Origin: an uncultured Brachyspira sp.
GTDB taxonomy: Bacteria > Spirochaetota > Brachyspiria > Brachyspirales > Brachyspiraceae
DNA length: 64,000 nucleotides
Assembly (NCBI RefSeq): GCF_944388875.1
Contig: NZ_CALXKQ010000004.1
Location: 62,001-126,000, forward strand
Reading direction: 5' to 3'
Positions 47,133 to 56,734 of this stretch are shown one piece after another (positions within the stretch are counted from its first letter, which is position 1; every line of letters begins with the position of its first letter). The notes beneath the pieces were generated by a model. It had not been told where the DNA came from, made no database searches, and saw only the letters and a list, made by a program, of their open reading frames with translations. A program made the position numbers and the translations under genes.

Positions 47133-48446
47133 ATGAAAGAAGAATTAAATAATGAGCAGTTAGAAAAAATATATGATGTAATGGAAAAAATGTACAATGG
47201 TGATATAAGCAGAAGTAAAGGTATTAAAGAGTGTTTGGATATAGATAATAAAAAAATATATGGAGGTAGTTCATTTGATTTATTATATGCAATGTATCAA
47301 TGTATGAGAGGTGGTAAAAGATTTACAAGAAATTTCAAACACACAGTTATGAAATTTTTTATTGAAAAAATAGGAAATGTACATGGAATTGAAGAATTAA
47401 AAAAAGCATTAATATCTACAAAACAATATATGGAATATTCTTACGAAGTAACTAATAATAAGTCTAAAGGATTAGTAGAAATATGTGGAAAAATAATTGA
47501 AAAAAATAATATTAAAGATATATCATTTGATAATTTGTTTGAAGACGAAAAAACAGATGATGAAGAAAATCAATACATACAAACTAATGATAAATCGGAT
47601 AATTCATATAGTAAAGAAAATTTCCTTAATGAAGTTTTTATATCCGAAGAAAAATACAATACTATCGCTAATTTATTAAAAAGAAAGAAGAATATTATTT
47701 TTCAAGGCTCGCCAGGAGTAGGTAAAACTTTTCTTGCCAAAAAATTAGCTTACTCAATCATTAAAGAATCTGATGACAGTAAAATAAAAATGGTGCAGTT
47801 TCATGAAAGCTATTCTTATGAAGATTTTATTATAGGTTATAAGCCTGCGGATAAAAACTTTGAATTAAAAAACGGTGTATTTTATGATTTTTGTCAGAAA
47901 GCCTCTTCTGATATGGATAATGATTATTTTTTTATAATAGATGAAATTAATCGAGGAAATATATCTAAAATATTCGGTGAGCTTTTAATGCTTATAGAAC
48001 ATGACAACAGAGATGCTGAAATTATACTTCCTTATAATAATGAGAGTTTCAGCGTGCCTAATAATTTGTATATTATAGGTATGATGAATACTGCAGACAG
48101 AAGCATCGCTGTTATTGATTATGCACTACGAAGAAGATTTTGCTTTGTAGATATTGAGCCTGCTTTCGGAAATGAAAAGTTTATAAACTATTTGAAAGAA
48201 AAGAGTATAAATGATAATCTTATAAATAAAATAAATACAAAGTTTATTGATTTAAATAATATTATAAAAAATGATAAAACCCTGGGCAGAGGCTGTACTA
48301 TAGGGCATAGTTATTTCTGCAGTAAAATAGATGAGGCAGAATACAAAAATATTATAGAATATGAAATAGCTCCTACATTAAGAGAGTATTGGTTTGATAA
48401 TGAGGAGAAAGCAGAGAAGGAAATAAAAAAGTTATTGGATATATAA
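47133..48446 (+). CDS. mcrB: McrB-like AAA+ GTPase of a modification-dependent restriction system
   Basis: 437 residues. Residues 1-130 are a helical domain (GDISRSKGIKECL..SSFDLLYAMYQCMRGGKRFTRN) of the kind I recall in front of HNH nucleases, not the usual McrB DNA-binding domain. The C-terminal motor has Walker A GSPGVGKTF, the McrB motif FHESYSYEDFIIGYKP, Walker B FFIIDEINRGNISKIFGELL, and sensor MMNTADRSIAVIDYALRRRF. It supplies GTP-driven translocation to McrC. Own upstream region and GGAG site. Confidence 0.88.
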   Translation: MKEELNNEQLEKIYDVMEKMYNGDISRSKGIKECLDIDNKKIYGGSSFDLLYAMYQCMRGGKRFTRNFKHTVMKFFIEKIGNVHGIEELKKALISTKQYMEYSYEVTNNKSKGLVEICGKIIEKNNIKDISFDNLFEDEKTDDEENQYIQTNDKSDNSYSKENFLNEVFISEEKYNTIANLLKRKKNIIFQGSPGVGKTFLAKKLAYSIIKESDDSKIKMVQFHESYSYEDFIIGYKPADKNFELKNGVFYDFCQKASSDMDNDYFFIIDEINRGNISKIFGELLMLIEHDNRDAEIILPYNNESFSVPNNLYIIGMMNTADRSIAVIDYALRRRFCFVDIEPAFGNEKFINYLKEKSINDNLINKINTKFIDLNNIIKNDKTLGRGCTIGHSYFCSKIDEAEYKNIIEYEIAPTLREYWFDNEEKAEKEIKKLLDI

Positions 48447-48518
48447 TAATATTGTTATTTTTAAATCATAATTATAATTTTTTATATATTAATAACTCAT
48501 AATTTTAGATTTGTAAAA

Positions 48519-48600
48519 TTGCAGTCTTTTTGGTTCTCGCCGTAGGCGGGCTTCGCCTGTGCCGCAAAAAGAACTGGGGTGCGGGGCAAAGCCCTGCAAA
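48519..48600. repeat. GC-rich hairpin-bearing repeat between mcrB and mcrC
   Basis: An 80-base island of high GC in an AT-rich context: CGCCGTAGGCGGGC, TTCGCCTGTGCCGC and GGGGTGCGGGGCAAAGCCC. AGGCG/CGCCT and GCGGGGC/GCCCTGC (one G-T) form hairpins. Composition unlike all neighbours points to a dispersed repetitive element. It separates two genes that usually overlap. Confidence 0.6.
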
Positions 48601-48621
48601 TAAAAAATTACTTTTTGATAA

Positions 48622-49677
48622 ATGAATAATAATATAAAAATACCTATTAAAAATATATACTATATGCTCTCTTATGCTTGGAATATTTGGAATATCATTG
48701 ATGAAGATAATAATAAAGAAATCTTCGGCGATGAAAAGTTTGATAATATTTATAATGTTATGGGATATATTCTTAATATATTTTTAGAGAAATTAATTAA
48801 AAGAGGTTTTTATAGAGGATATATCATTTTGGAAGAAGATTTATCAGTATTAAAAGGAAAAATTAACTTCTCAGAATCTATAAAAAGAAATACTCTTAAT
48901 TATAAAAAGCTAGTATGCAGTTATAATATACTTTCTAATGATATTCTCTTTAACCAAATAATAAAATACACTTTAAATAAACTTATTAATTACAAAAATA
49001 TAGATAATGATATTAAAGAAAAATTAATAAAATTAAATCATTACTTTATAAAGATAAAAAATATAAATGTTAATAGCAGAAATTTCAAATCATTAAAATA
49101 TAATAAAAACAATATGCATTACAAAATTATAATCAATATATGCAAATTCATACATAAAAATTTATTAATTAATAAAAATAGCAGTGAATATTCTTTTATA
49201 GACTTTAATGAAGAGAAAAGAATGCATATTCTATATGAGAAATTTGTTTTAAACTTTTATAAAATATATTTTTTTAATAATAAAAATATAAAAGTAAAAA
49301 ACAAAACCATAAAATGGAATATAAATGATAATAAATATATACCTATAATGAAAACAGATATTATGATTTATAATAAAGAAAAATGTTTAATAATAGATAC
49401 AAAGTTTTATAAAAATATATTAATAAAAAATAATGATAAAGTTTCTTTAAGAAGCAGCCATTTATATCAAATGTTTTCTTATATGTCTAATGTTAATAAT
49501 TTTAATAAAAGATTTAAAACTATCAAAGGTGTTTTGCTTTATCCGTTGTGCGATGATAATATTAATAAAGAATACAAAATAGATGATAAATGTTTTGCCG
49601 TTAATACAATAGATTTAAACTCTGATTTTAAATTGATAAAACAGAAGTTAATTAATATTATAAATGATTTTTATTAA
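48622..49677 (+). CDS. mcrC: McrC-like nuclease subunit
   Basis: 351 residues. N-terminal IPIKNIYYMLSYAWNI is the hallmark of McrC; the PD-(D/E)XK nuclease core reads MKTDIMIYNKEKCLIIDTKFY (Asp, then DTK) near residue 250, with a Gln/Tyr-rich LYQMFSYMSN after it. Cuts modified DNA when driven by McrB. It has no good ribosome site after the GC-rich repeat, so its translation may be reduced. Lys/Asn/Ile content is even more AT-biased than its neighbours. Confidence 0.88.
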   Translation: MNNNIKIPIKNIYYMLSYAWNIWNIIDEDNNKEIFGDEKFDNIYNVMGYILNIFLEKLIKRGFYRGYIILEEDLSVLKGKINFSESIKRNTLNYKKLVCSYNILSNDILFNQIIKYTLNKLINYKNIDNDIKEKLIKLNHYFIKIKNINVNSRNFKSLKYNKNNMHYKIIINICKFIHKNLLINKNSSEYSFIDFNEEKRMHILYEKFVLNFYKIYFFNNKNIKVKNKTIKWNINDNKYIPIMKTDIMIYNKEKCLIIDTKFYKNILIKNNDKVSLRSSHLYQMFSYMSNVNNFNKRFKTIKGVLLYPLCDDNINKEYKIDDKCFAVNTIDLNSDFKLIKQKLINIINDFY

Positions 49678-49877
49678 GGGCGGCATACTTTACAGGCTTC
49701 ATATCCCATTGATACAGCTTTACTGAGTGATATTGCTGTTGTATTTGAATTTTTTGTTGTTCTGCAATATTCTCTATGATATTTTTTGCCTTTTTTTGTA
49801 ATATAAACTGTTTTATCCTGAGAATATGATAAAGATGAAATTAATAACAGCAATAATAAAAATTTTAGAGTTTTCAT
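49674..49877 (-). CDS. Small exported protein with Cys/His motif
   Basis: 67 residues from ATG 49877 with a signal peptide (LLLLLLISSLSYSQ). The mature part of about 50 residues, VYITKKGKKYHREYCRTTKN, then ISLSKAVSMGYEACKVCRP, has the H-x3-C...C-x2-C spacing of Ada-like or YHS-type small zinc modules seen at the ends of secreted nucleases. Role unknown. Confidence 0.6.
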   Translation of the reverse strand: MKTLKFLLLLLLISSLSYSQDKTVYITKKGKKYHREYCRTTKNSNTTAISLSKAVSMGYEACKVCRP

Positions 49878-49940
49878 ATAATTATTGCTTTTAATATACA
49901 AAAAATATTTTTTTTATAAACATTATATAAAATGTTTTTA

Positions 49941-52118
49941 TTAATTTATATCAATATATATTTCCCCAGTTTTGTTTTTTATTTTCTCCAGTATAAAGCT
50001 AGTTTTATTATGCATCTTCACGCAGTCAAATATTACAGTATTTCCTTTATGGTCAATAATATCTTCTTTTTTGCATTTAGAGCATCCAACAGCCATACTT
50101 TTTGGACAGAATGCAAAGTTCATAGCAGGTATAAAACCTTCTTTGATGCTTATAGTGTGTTTTAAAGTTTTACCTGCCTCAACAGCTGATATTACAGTAT
50201 TAATACCTAATTTATATAAAAAGTTCACACTGTAATTATTAATAGCATTAAGTCCTATTCCAGCCCATAATACAGCTTTATCTTTTAATGCTTCAATATG
50301 TCCTAAATTATTGCATATTACTATCATACCCTCTGTTTTTTCTACTATATTTTTTATTACTTTAATATCTTTATCAAATGTTACATGAGGAAGTATTATA
50401 CCGTCTATTTTTTTATTTTCAAAAAGTGTTATTATATTTTCATCATAAACTCTTGGAAATAATATCTTTTTATCATAATTAATATCAGAATATAGTTTTA
50501 ATTTCTCTTCGCTATTTACAATCAAAACTTTTATATCAGTATTAGGATAATTAATATTATTAAAAATATTTTTATCATAATGAATTTCTTTAGACTTCAT
50601 TAATATATTTTCTAATTTTTCTATTAATCCTCTTCTAGCTTCATTTAAAACTTTTACAGGTATAAAAGGATTTTTAAAATTCTCTTCTATAATAATATTT
50701 TCAAATTCAAATACAGTACCTCCTGTTTTTGAAAGAGAATTGAAAATATCTTCTTTAGCTGCTGATTTTGTTTTAGCCTCTTGAATAGTATAATCGCTTA
50801 TATATTCTATATTGTTTAATCTCTCATCATATTTGCTATGAACTTCCAATTTTATTTTATCATTATCAAATCCGATTATGCATTTTAAATCAAGAATATG
50901 TTTAAAACTATCATTTTCAATTATTTTGTTCGCCTCATCAATCTGCAGTTTATCGGTAGTTCTATATACTTTATCTCCGACATTAACATTTTTTATAACA
51001 GCAGAAAAACTTAACTTTCCTTTGGCTCTTTTTACCCTCTCATTATCTTTATACAAATCAGAAATCTGCATTCCAACCGTTCCGCTCTCTCCGAATGAAA
51101 GTCCGTCATAAACATTTAATTCTTTATCTGCGTGTATATATATTTTATTTTTCTTGTATGCAGTAACCTCTCCTATATATTCTCCGTCATGGCTAGGCTT
51201 ATAATTTTCAAAAATGTCCTTTGAATTATAATAATATCCTTGAGAAAATCCGCCTCTATTAAAAATCTTCATCAAACTTTCTCTATACTTCTCTATAGGT
51301 ATATCCTTATTTTCCAAAGCCAAATCAATAGCATGCCTATATATAGAAGTTGTAATTGCGGCATATTCGCTTCTTTTAGCACGTCCTTCAATTTTAAAAG
51401 ATGTTATTCCGCTTTTAAGTAGATTAGGAATTATATCAATAGTCATCAAATCTTTTGTGCTTAAAGGATAATTAGTTTTACCTCCTGTGTATTCCATTCT
51501 GCAAGGCTGAGCACATGCTCCTCTGTTGGCACTTCTTCCACCATGCAAATATGAATAGGCACATTGACCCGAAAAACTTACACATAAAGCCCCATGCACA
51601 AAAGTTTCAAGTTCTATATCAGTATTATCTCTAATATATTTTATATTATCCAAACTCATTTCACGGGCTAAAACTACTCTATCAAGTCCAATACTTTTTA
51701 AAAGTTTTACGCTATCTAAATTATTACAAGACATCTGCGTACTTGCATGCATAGCAATATTTAAATTATTTCTTACTATATCAATAATACCCAAGTCCTG
51801 CACTATAATAGCATCAGCTCCCATATTATAAACGCTTTTTATAAGAGGAAGAACCTTATCAATTTCATCATTATAAACTAAAGTATTAACCGTTATATAA
51901 ACATTAACATCTCTTAATTTAGCAAATCTGATATTCTCTTCAAGTGCCTTTTCATCAAAGTTTTCAGCAGCACCAACTCTGGCATTAAAACTTTTAGTAC
52001 CAAAATACACCGCATCAGCCCCAGCATTAACAGCAGCCTTCAAAGCTCTTTCATCTCCCACAGGGGCGAGTAATTCTATTTTTTTGTTTTGAGTTTTTAT
52101 ATTCAAATTATTTCCCAT
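49941..52118 (-). CDS. U32 family peptidase / rRNA hydroxylation-type protein
   Basis: 725 residues. TIM-barrel start ELLAPVGDERALKAAVNAGADAVYFG, the U32 signature ETFVHGALCVSFSGQCAYSYLHGGRSANRGACAQPCR, and a C-terminal extension with a Cys cluster (FCPKSMAVGCSKCKKED). This length and domain set match RlhA/YdcP-type proteins, linked to tRNA or 23S rRNA base hydroxylation, rather than collagenases. A housekeeping gene inserted between defence-like genes. Confidence 0.85.
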   Translation of the reverse strand: MGNNLNIKTQNKKIELLAPVGDERALKAAVNAGADAVYFGTKSFNARVGAAENFDEKALEENIRFAKLRDVNVYITVNTLVYNDEIDKVLPLIKSVYNMGADAIIVQDLGIIDIVRNNLNIAMHASTQMSCNNLDSVKLLKSIGLDRVVLAREMSLDNIKYIRDNTDIELETFVHGALCVSFSGQCAYSYLHGGRSANRGACAQPCRMEYTGGKTNYPLSTKDLMTIDIIPNLLKSGITSFKIEGRAKRSEYAAITTSIYRHAIDLALENKDIPIEKYRESLMKIFNRGGFSQGYYYNSKDIFENYKPSHDGEYIGEVTAYKKNKIYIHADKELNVYDGLSFGESGTVGMQISDLYKDNERVKRAKGKLSFSAVIKNVNVGDKVYRTTDKLQIDEANKIIENDSFKHILDLKCIIGFDNDKIKLEVHSKYDERLNNIEYISDYTIQEAKTKSAAKEDIFNSLSKTGGTVFEFENIIIEENFKNPFIPVKVLNEARRGLIEKLENILMKSKEIHYDKNIFNNINYPNTDIKVLIVNSEEKLKLYSDINYDKKILFPRVYDENIITLFENKKIDGIILPHVTFDKDIKVIKNIVEKTEGMIVICNNLGHIEALKDKAVLWAGIGLNAINNYSVNFLYKLGINTVISAVEAGKTLKHTISIKEGFIPAMNFAFCPKSMAVGCSKCKKEDIIDHKGNTVIFDCVKMHNKTSFILEKIKNKTGEIYIDIN

Positions 52119-52347
52119 TATTTTTTAGTTTATTATTTTATGATTTAAACTATAGCATATAAGAGCATGAATTCAAGTGCTGAATAAATTTTTGATAATC
52201 TATATTTAAAATATATTTTAGACTTTATTTGATTTTTCCAACCGTAAAAGTTGAATAAAGTGAATTAAATATATTGTTTATAATTTTATTTACTGAAAAT
52301 ATATTGAGTATATTTATACCTTAATTAAACATTATGTTTTAGATTTA

Positions 52348-53349
52348 TCATATAACTCCCATACAGTAATATTTATAATTACCAACATCTATACAATTTT
52401 GTTGTAAATTTATAATTTTATCTTTGTGAAAATTATCTATAAATACTTTATTTGAACAATATACATATATACTATCTTTTATATCTAATATAATATTTCC
52501 TGCTTGATTATTGGTTATATATAATAATTTTTTATTTTTCCAGTCATAATAATTTAAATCTTTTGATTTTGCATTACCAAATAGTGTAAGTTTAGGATTT
52601 AATAAGTATAAAAAATCATCATTACCACCTGATTTTCTACCATGATGTGGTGCTATTAAAACATCAATATTTTGAATTTCTTTTCTTAATTTTTGATTAC
52701 TCATTAATATGTTCCAAGATTTTTCTTCAGAATCTCCAGCAAATAATATTTTTTTATTTTTATTCTTATATAAAATAATATAAGATAAATCATTGTAATT
52801 GTTGCTATTATCTTTATTAACTTTATATATTAATTCTTTTGTTGGAGAAAGAATATAAAGTTCATCTCCATTAATGTTGGGATAGTCATTTTTATTATAA
52901 AATTTACCACATTCTCCTTCATAAATGTTTAATACTTTAGGATTTTTAGATTTTTTACGTATTTCTTGATAGTAATCCCAATCTTCTTTATTATACTGTC
53001 CAAAATTTCCGTCTTCTATAACTTTATTATTAGCAGTATCCCAAAAATTTAAAACGTTAAAGTTTTCAAATAATTCTTTTAATCCATCCATATGATCCAT
53101 ATCAGGATGTGTTAATATAAATCTAAATATGTATTTTATACCCATTGATTTGATATATTGTATTGGGTTTGTTGGATATTCTTTTTGATTATAATTTCCT
53201 TTTGGAATTTTTGATGAAAAATAAACACTTTCGTATGATTTATCTTCTCCATTACCATTACATATATCCATAATACTTATATTATTAGAGTCATGTTGAA
53301 TTATAGAACAATCACCTTCTAAAACATTTAAAAAATGAATTCTTCCCAT
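52348..53349 (-). CDS. Metallo-beta-lactamase-fold hydrolase (ComEC-like domain)
   Basis: 333 residues, soluble. MBL metal motifs: FLNVLEGDCSII (N-terminal strand), THPDMDH (80-86), AGDSEE (204-209) and APHHG (233-237). Sequence resembles the extracellular MBL domain of ComEC and related stand-alone phosphodiesterases or nucleases. It starts 11 bases after the membrane-protein gene, so the two form a unit. In this setting a nucleic acid or nucleotide substrate is plausible but unproved. Confidence 0.8.
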   Translation of the reverse strand: MGRIHFLNVLEGDCSIIQHDSNNISIMDICNGNGEDKSYESVYFSSKIPKGNYNQKEYPTNPIQYIKSMGIKYIFRFILTHPDMDHMDGLKELFENFNVLNFWDTANNKVIEDGNFGQYNKEDWDYYQEIRKKSKNPKVLNIYEGECGKFYNKNDYPNINGDELYILSPTKELIYKVNKDNSNNYNDLSYIILYKNKNKKILFAGDSEEKSWNILMSNQKLRKEIQNIDVLIAPHHGRKSGGNDDFLYLLNPKLTLFGNAKSKDLNYYDWKNKKLLYITNNQAGNIILDIKDSIYVYCSNKVFIDNFHKDKIINLQQNCIDVGNYKYYCMGVI

Positions 53350-53360
53350 AGCAATACTCC

Positions 53361-53849
53361 TTAATTAATATTTTGTTTAACTTTTTTTACTATATAAGAA
53401 GTTTGTTTTCTATAAGAGAATAAAAATAGTATAAAACATACAAAAATAAAACCATATAAATATAAATTATTTAAAGATATTTTATGAAATTTTAAAATGT
53501 TAACAACACTAATCAATATCAAAATAAAAAAACTAGCAGAAAATGTTCTATACATATTGTTTACCTCTAATAAAATATTTATTTTAGAATCTTTTTCCTC
53601 TGCTTTTGAATAATCTGAATAGTCAGCATAAACAACAAATTTAAATGTTTTACAAATAGGTTCAATAATTAGTGAACCTATTCTGCTACATAATAATCCA
53701 ATAAAATAGTAAATGAATATTTCTCCTAAAATAGAAAAATCCGGTATATTTAAATGTGTTAACATTTTTAATATATAATATGTTACGGCTCCAGGTAATA
53801 TATTATTTAGTAAATTATACGATGTTATTTTATCAAGAAATTTATCCAT
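53361..53849 (-). CDS. Small membrane protein paired with MBL-fold enzyme
   Basis: 162 residues, about four membrane helices (20-35, 42-62, 103-120, 127-145). N-terminal DKITSYNLLNNILPGAV and the loop SRIGSLIIEPICKTFKFV are recognisable as a widespread uncharacterised family in mobile islands (recollection, not a search). Cytoplasmic loop of about 40 charged residues. Probably anchors or is triggered by the MBL enzyme downstream. Confidence 0.65.
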   Translation of the reverse strand: MDKFLDKITSYNLLNNILPGAVTYYILKMLTHLNIPDFSILGEIFIYYFIGLLCSRIGSLIIEPICKTFKFVVYADYSDYSKAEEKDSKINILLEVNNMYRTFSASFFILILISVVNILKFHKISLNNLYLYGFIFVCFILFLFSYRKQTSYIVKKVKQNIN

Positions 53850-53903
53850 AATAGTACCTCAATAAATATTATTTATAATATATTATAAATAAGTAAATAT
53901 ATA

Positions 53904-54437
53904 TTATTTGAAGATATTTTCTAAAAAGTTTTTTAAATCATTCAAATAAATATTATCAAAATCCACATAAGGAGTCAAATCAAACTCTTCTGCTTTAATA
54001 TTATTAAAACCAAATCCGCTCATATAGGCAAATACTTTTGATTTTTTAGCCTGATGTTTTAAATTCGGTATTTCATTAATTAAATTATCTATACAGCTTT
54101 TATAATTGTCATAACAATGAAGCACTTCTTTATGTATTGCTATTTCTTCAATTAATTTTTCTAAATTACCATTATCTTTATTGTTTGGAAATAGGAATAT
54201 TTTATCATTTTTTATACCTAATTTATCAATCTGATTTTCTATATTAATTTTTGATTTATTGTAATCGTCATCAGCATCGAATATTATTATAAAATCTTCT
54301 TTTTTTAATTCAGCATGATTTATAATATTATCCTTTCCGCCTATTGGTACTATTTTAGTATAATTTGTAATATTTAAATATTTTAAATAGCATTCTAAAA
54401 ATTTTTTATCTGAATCACCTTCAACAATAATTCTCAT
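53904..54437 (-). CDS. TOPRIM-like (DUF3226/OLD-type) protein
   Basis: 177 residues. TOPRIM signature: RIIVEGDSDKKFLECYL with the catalytic Glu, and FIIIFDADDDYNKSK with DxD, separated by the usual distance. Such domains cut DNA or RNA in OLD, PARIS and RloB systems. The gene starts 2 bases after the stop of the ATPase gene, indicating one functional unit. It is intact although its ATPase is frameshifted. Confidence 0.78.
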   Translation of the reverse strand: MRIIVEGDSDKKFLECYLKYLNITNYTKIVPIGGKDNIINHAELKKEDFIIIFDADDDYNKSKINIENQIDKLGIKNDKIFLFPNNKDNGNLEKLIEEIAIHKEVLHCYDNYKSCIDNLINEIPNLKHQAKKSKVFAYMSGFGFNNIKAEEFDLTPYVDFDNIYLNDLKNFLENIFK

Positions 54438-54439
54438 TA

Positions 54440-55483
54440 TTAGTCCCTCATTTCATTATTATTTTCTATGAGGTTTGAAAAATTTTCCTGACTATAATTT
54501 ATAACATCAATATTATTTTCTCTATTATAATATAAATTATAAACCGAAAGCATGTCTTTATAATCTTTTTCTATTAAACAGTCATTTAAAATTTCAAGCA
54601 GTTCCTTATTATGAGTAGTTATAAAAAATTGAAGCCCGTATTCTTTAGATAAAGATAAAATATTTTCAAGCAGTATTTTTATGCTTTCAAAATGCATTCC
54701 ATTTTCAATTTCATCAATTATAATATATTTTTTTTATATATCATAGAAGCTATTATAGTTAAATATTTCTGAAATCCCTGCCCCATATTCTTTATATTAA
54801 TAGTATGTTTTAAATCTTTTATTTCAATCATTAATCTATCATCAACAAATATGATATCATTAATTTTAGAATCGAATTGACAGCATATATTTTTTAAAAT
54901 ATTTCTTTTTTCATTATCTGAAAAAAATTGATTTAAAAATAAATAGAATACTTGTTGTATAATTAAATACAGAAATAAATTCTGCATCATGTTTTTTTAT
55001 TTGTATATTTTCTTCTTTTTTATTTAGAACTTTAAATTCAAATTTATAGTCATTTTTTTCTTCAATTTTATTTATACTTGTATCATATCCTTTTTTATTT
55101 TTTATTTTATAAACAATATAATTTAGTTTATTTACAGCGTCTATATTATTTATAGACACGGTAAGTTTATCATAATCTTTATAATCTGAACTTATTTCAA
55201 GTTCAAAAAGTTCATTATCTATTAAAGAATTAATTGTTATAATATTATCTGCATTGTGGTCATAAAATAATGCCTCAAACGCATCATCATCTTTTTCAAT
55301 ATCTCTTGCATATAATAAATTTAAAAAAGATAAAGCATTTCTTGAAAATCCTGTGTATATAGCTTCAAGCAGAGAAGTCTTTGAAGTGTTAGCCTTGCCT
55401 ATAAAAAAATTAATATTTTTGAAATTGTCTATTTTTAATTTCTTTATTCCTCTGAAATTTTTTATCTCTAAACTTTCTAACAT
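54440..55483 (-). pseudogene. OLD/PARIS-like AAA ATPase with two homopolymer frameshifts
   Basis: Three overlapping frames join into one protein of exactly 348 codons. First part: MLESLEIKNFRGIKKLKIDN with P-loop IGKANTSKTSLLEAI (Ser instead of the last Gly). After a run of seven (54921-54927) the next frame gives SDNEKRNIL and the signature NIKNMGQGFQKYLTIIASM. After a run of eight (54728-54735) the third frame gives the Walker B IIIDEIENGMH and FFITTHNKELLE. One base too many and one too few cancel. Partner TOPRIM gene follows. Decay, slippage or consensus error possible. Confidence 0.8.
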
Positions 55484-55669
55484 TTTTATTTAAATTCTCT
55501 TAATTTTTTATTTATATTATATATTTGTTTATGATTACATGCAATATATTATTTTTATATCATTAACAGTTTTTATAAATAGTAATGATATAAAGTTTAG
55601 AAAAAACATTGAAATATTTTTAATTATATATATTATTATTTCAAATAAAAAATTAGGATAAATAATATT

Positions 55670-56611
55670 ATGAAAAGGATTATAGTAACAGGCGGAGCTG
55701 GATTTTTAGGCTCGCATTTATGCGAAAGATTATTGAAAGAAGGAAATTATGTAATATCAATAGATAATTTTTTTACAGGTTCAAATGAAAATATAGCACA
55801 TTTAATAAATAATAAAAATTTTGAAAATATAAGGCATGACATAACTGAACCTATACATATAGAGTGTGATGAGATATATAATTTTGCCTGTCCTGCATCT
55901 CCTATACATTATCAGATAAATCCAGTTCATACTTTTAAAACCAGCGTTTTTGGTATACTAAATATGCTTAATTTAGCAAGGGGCTGCAATGCAAGAATAC
56001 TTCAGGCATCTACAAGCGAAGTTTACGGAGATCCTTTAGAGCATCCTCAGAAAGAGAGCTATTGGGGGCATGTTAATCCTAATGGTATAAGAAGCTGTTA
56101 TGATGAGGGAAAAAGAGGTGCTGAAACTCTTATGATGGATTATTACAGACAATATAATACAGATATTAAAATTATTAGAATATTTAATACTTACGGACCT
56201 AGAATGAATGAAAATGATGGTAGGGTTGTTTCTAATTTTATCATACAGGCTCTTCAAAATATACCTATAACTGTTTATGGAGATGGTAGTCAGACTAGAA
56301 GTTTCTGCTACTGCGATGATTTAATTGATGGTGCGGTTAAAATGATGAATAGTGAAAATTTTATAGGACCTGTTAATTTAGGTAATCCTTATGAGATGAC
56401 AGTTCTTGAATTTGCAAAAAAGATAATAGAAATTACTAATTCAAAATCGGAAATTGTATTTAAAGAACTTCCTAAGGATGATCCTATAAAAAGGCAGCCT
56501 AATATAAGTTTAGCCAAAGATAAACTCAATTGGAGTCCTGATTATAAACTTGAAGATGGGCTTAAAAAAACAATAGAATATTTTGATAATTATTTAAAAT
56601 CTAAAAAATAG
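55670..56611 (+). CDS. UDP-glucuronate decarboxylase (UXS-type)
   Basis: 313 residues, short-chain dehydrogenase fold: NAD motif [23 protein letters not shown], catalytic Ser/Thr [15 protein letters not shown] (YxxxK), and the UXS hallmark [22 protein letters not shown]. Makes UDP-xylose from UDP-glucuronate for surface polysaccharide. The gene is isolated from other sugar genes. Confidence 0.9.
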   Translation: MKRIIVTGGAGFLGSHLCERLLKEGNYVISIDNFFTGSNENIAHLINNKNFENIRHDITEPIHIECDEIYNFACPASPIHYQINPVHTFKTSVFGILNMLNLARGCNARILQASTSEVYGDPLEHPQKESYWGHVNPNGIRSCYDEGKRGAETLMMDYYRQYNTDIKIIRIFNTYGPRMNENDGRVVSNFIIQALQNIPITVYGDGSQTRSFCYCDDLIDGAVKMMNSENFIGPVNLGNPYEMTVLEFAKKIIEITNSKSEIVFKELPKDDPIKRQPNISLAKDKLNWSPDYKLEDGLKKTIEYFDNYLKSKK

Positions 56612-56734
56612 TTTTTTAATATTAATACGACTTTATAACTCTTGAAGTAAAAATAATTAAAAATAAAATTTGATTTTTTTTACTTTCATGCTAAAATTAT
56701 AAGTAAACATAATATTAAGAGAGATTATTATACA

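Noticed and set aside
47133-55483. Complete transferred genomic island with integrase or tRNA target
   Set aside because: No recombinase, no flanking repeats, and a conserved housekeeping U32 gene lies in the middle; described as defence-like region only.
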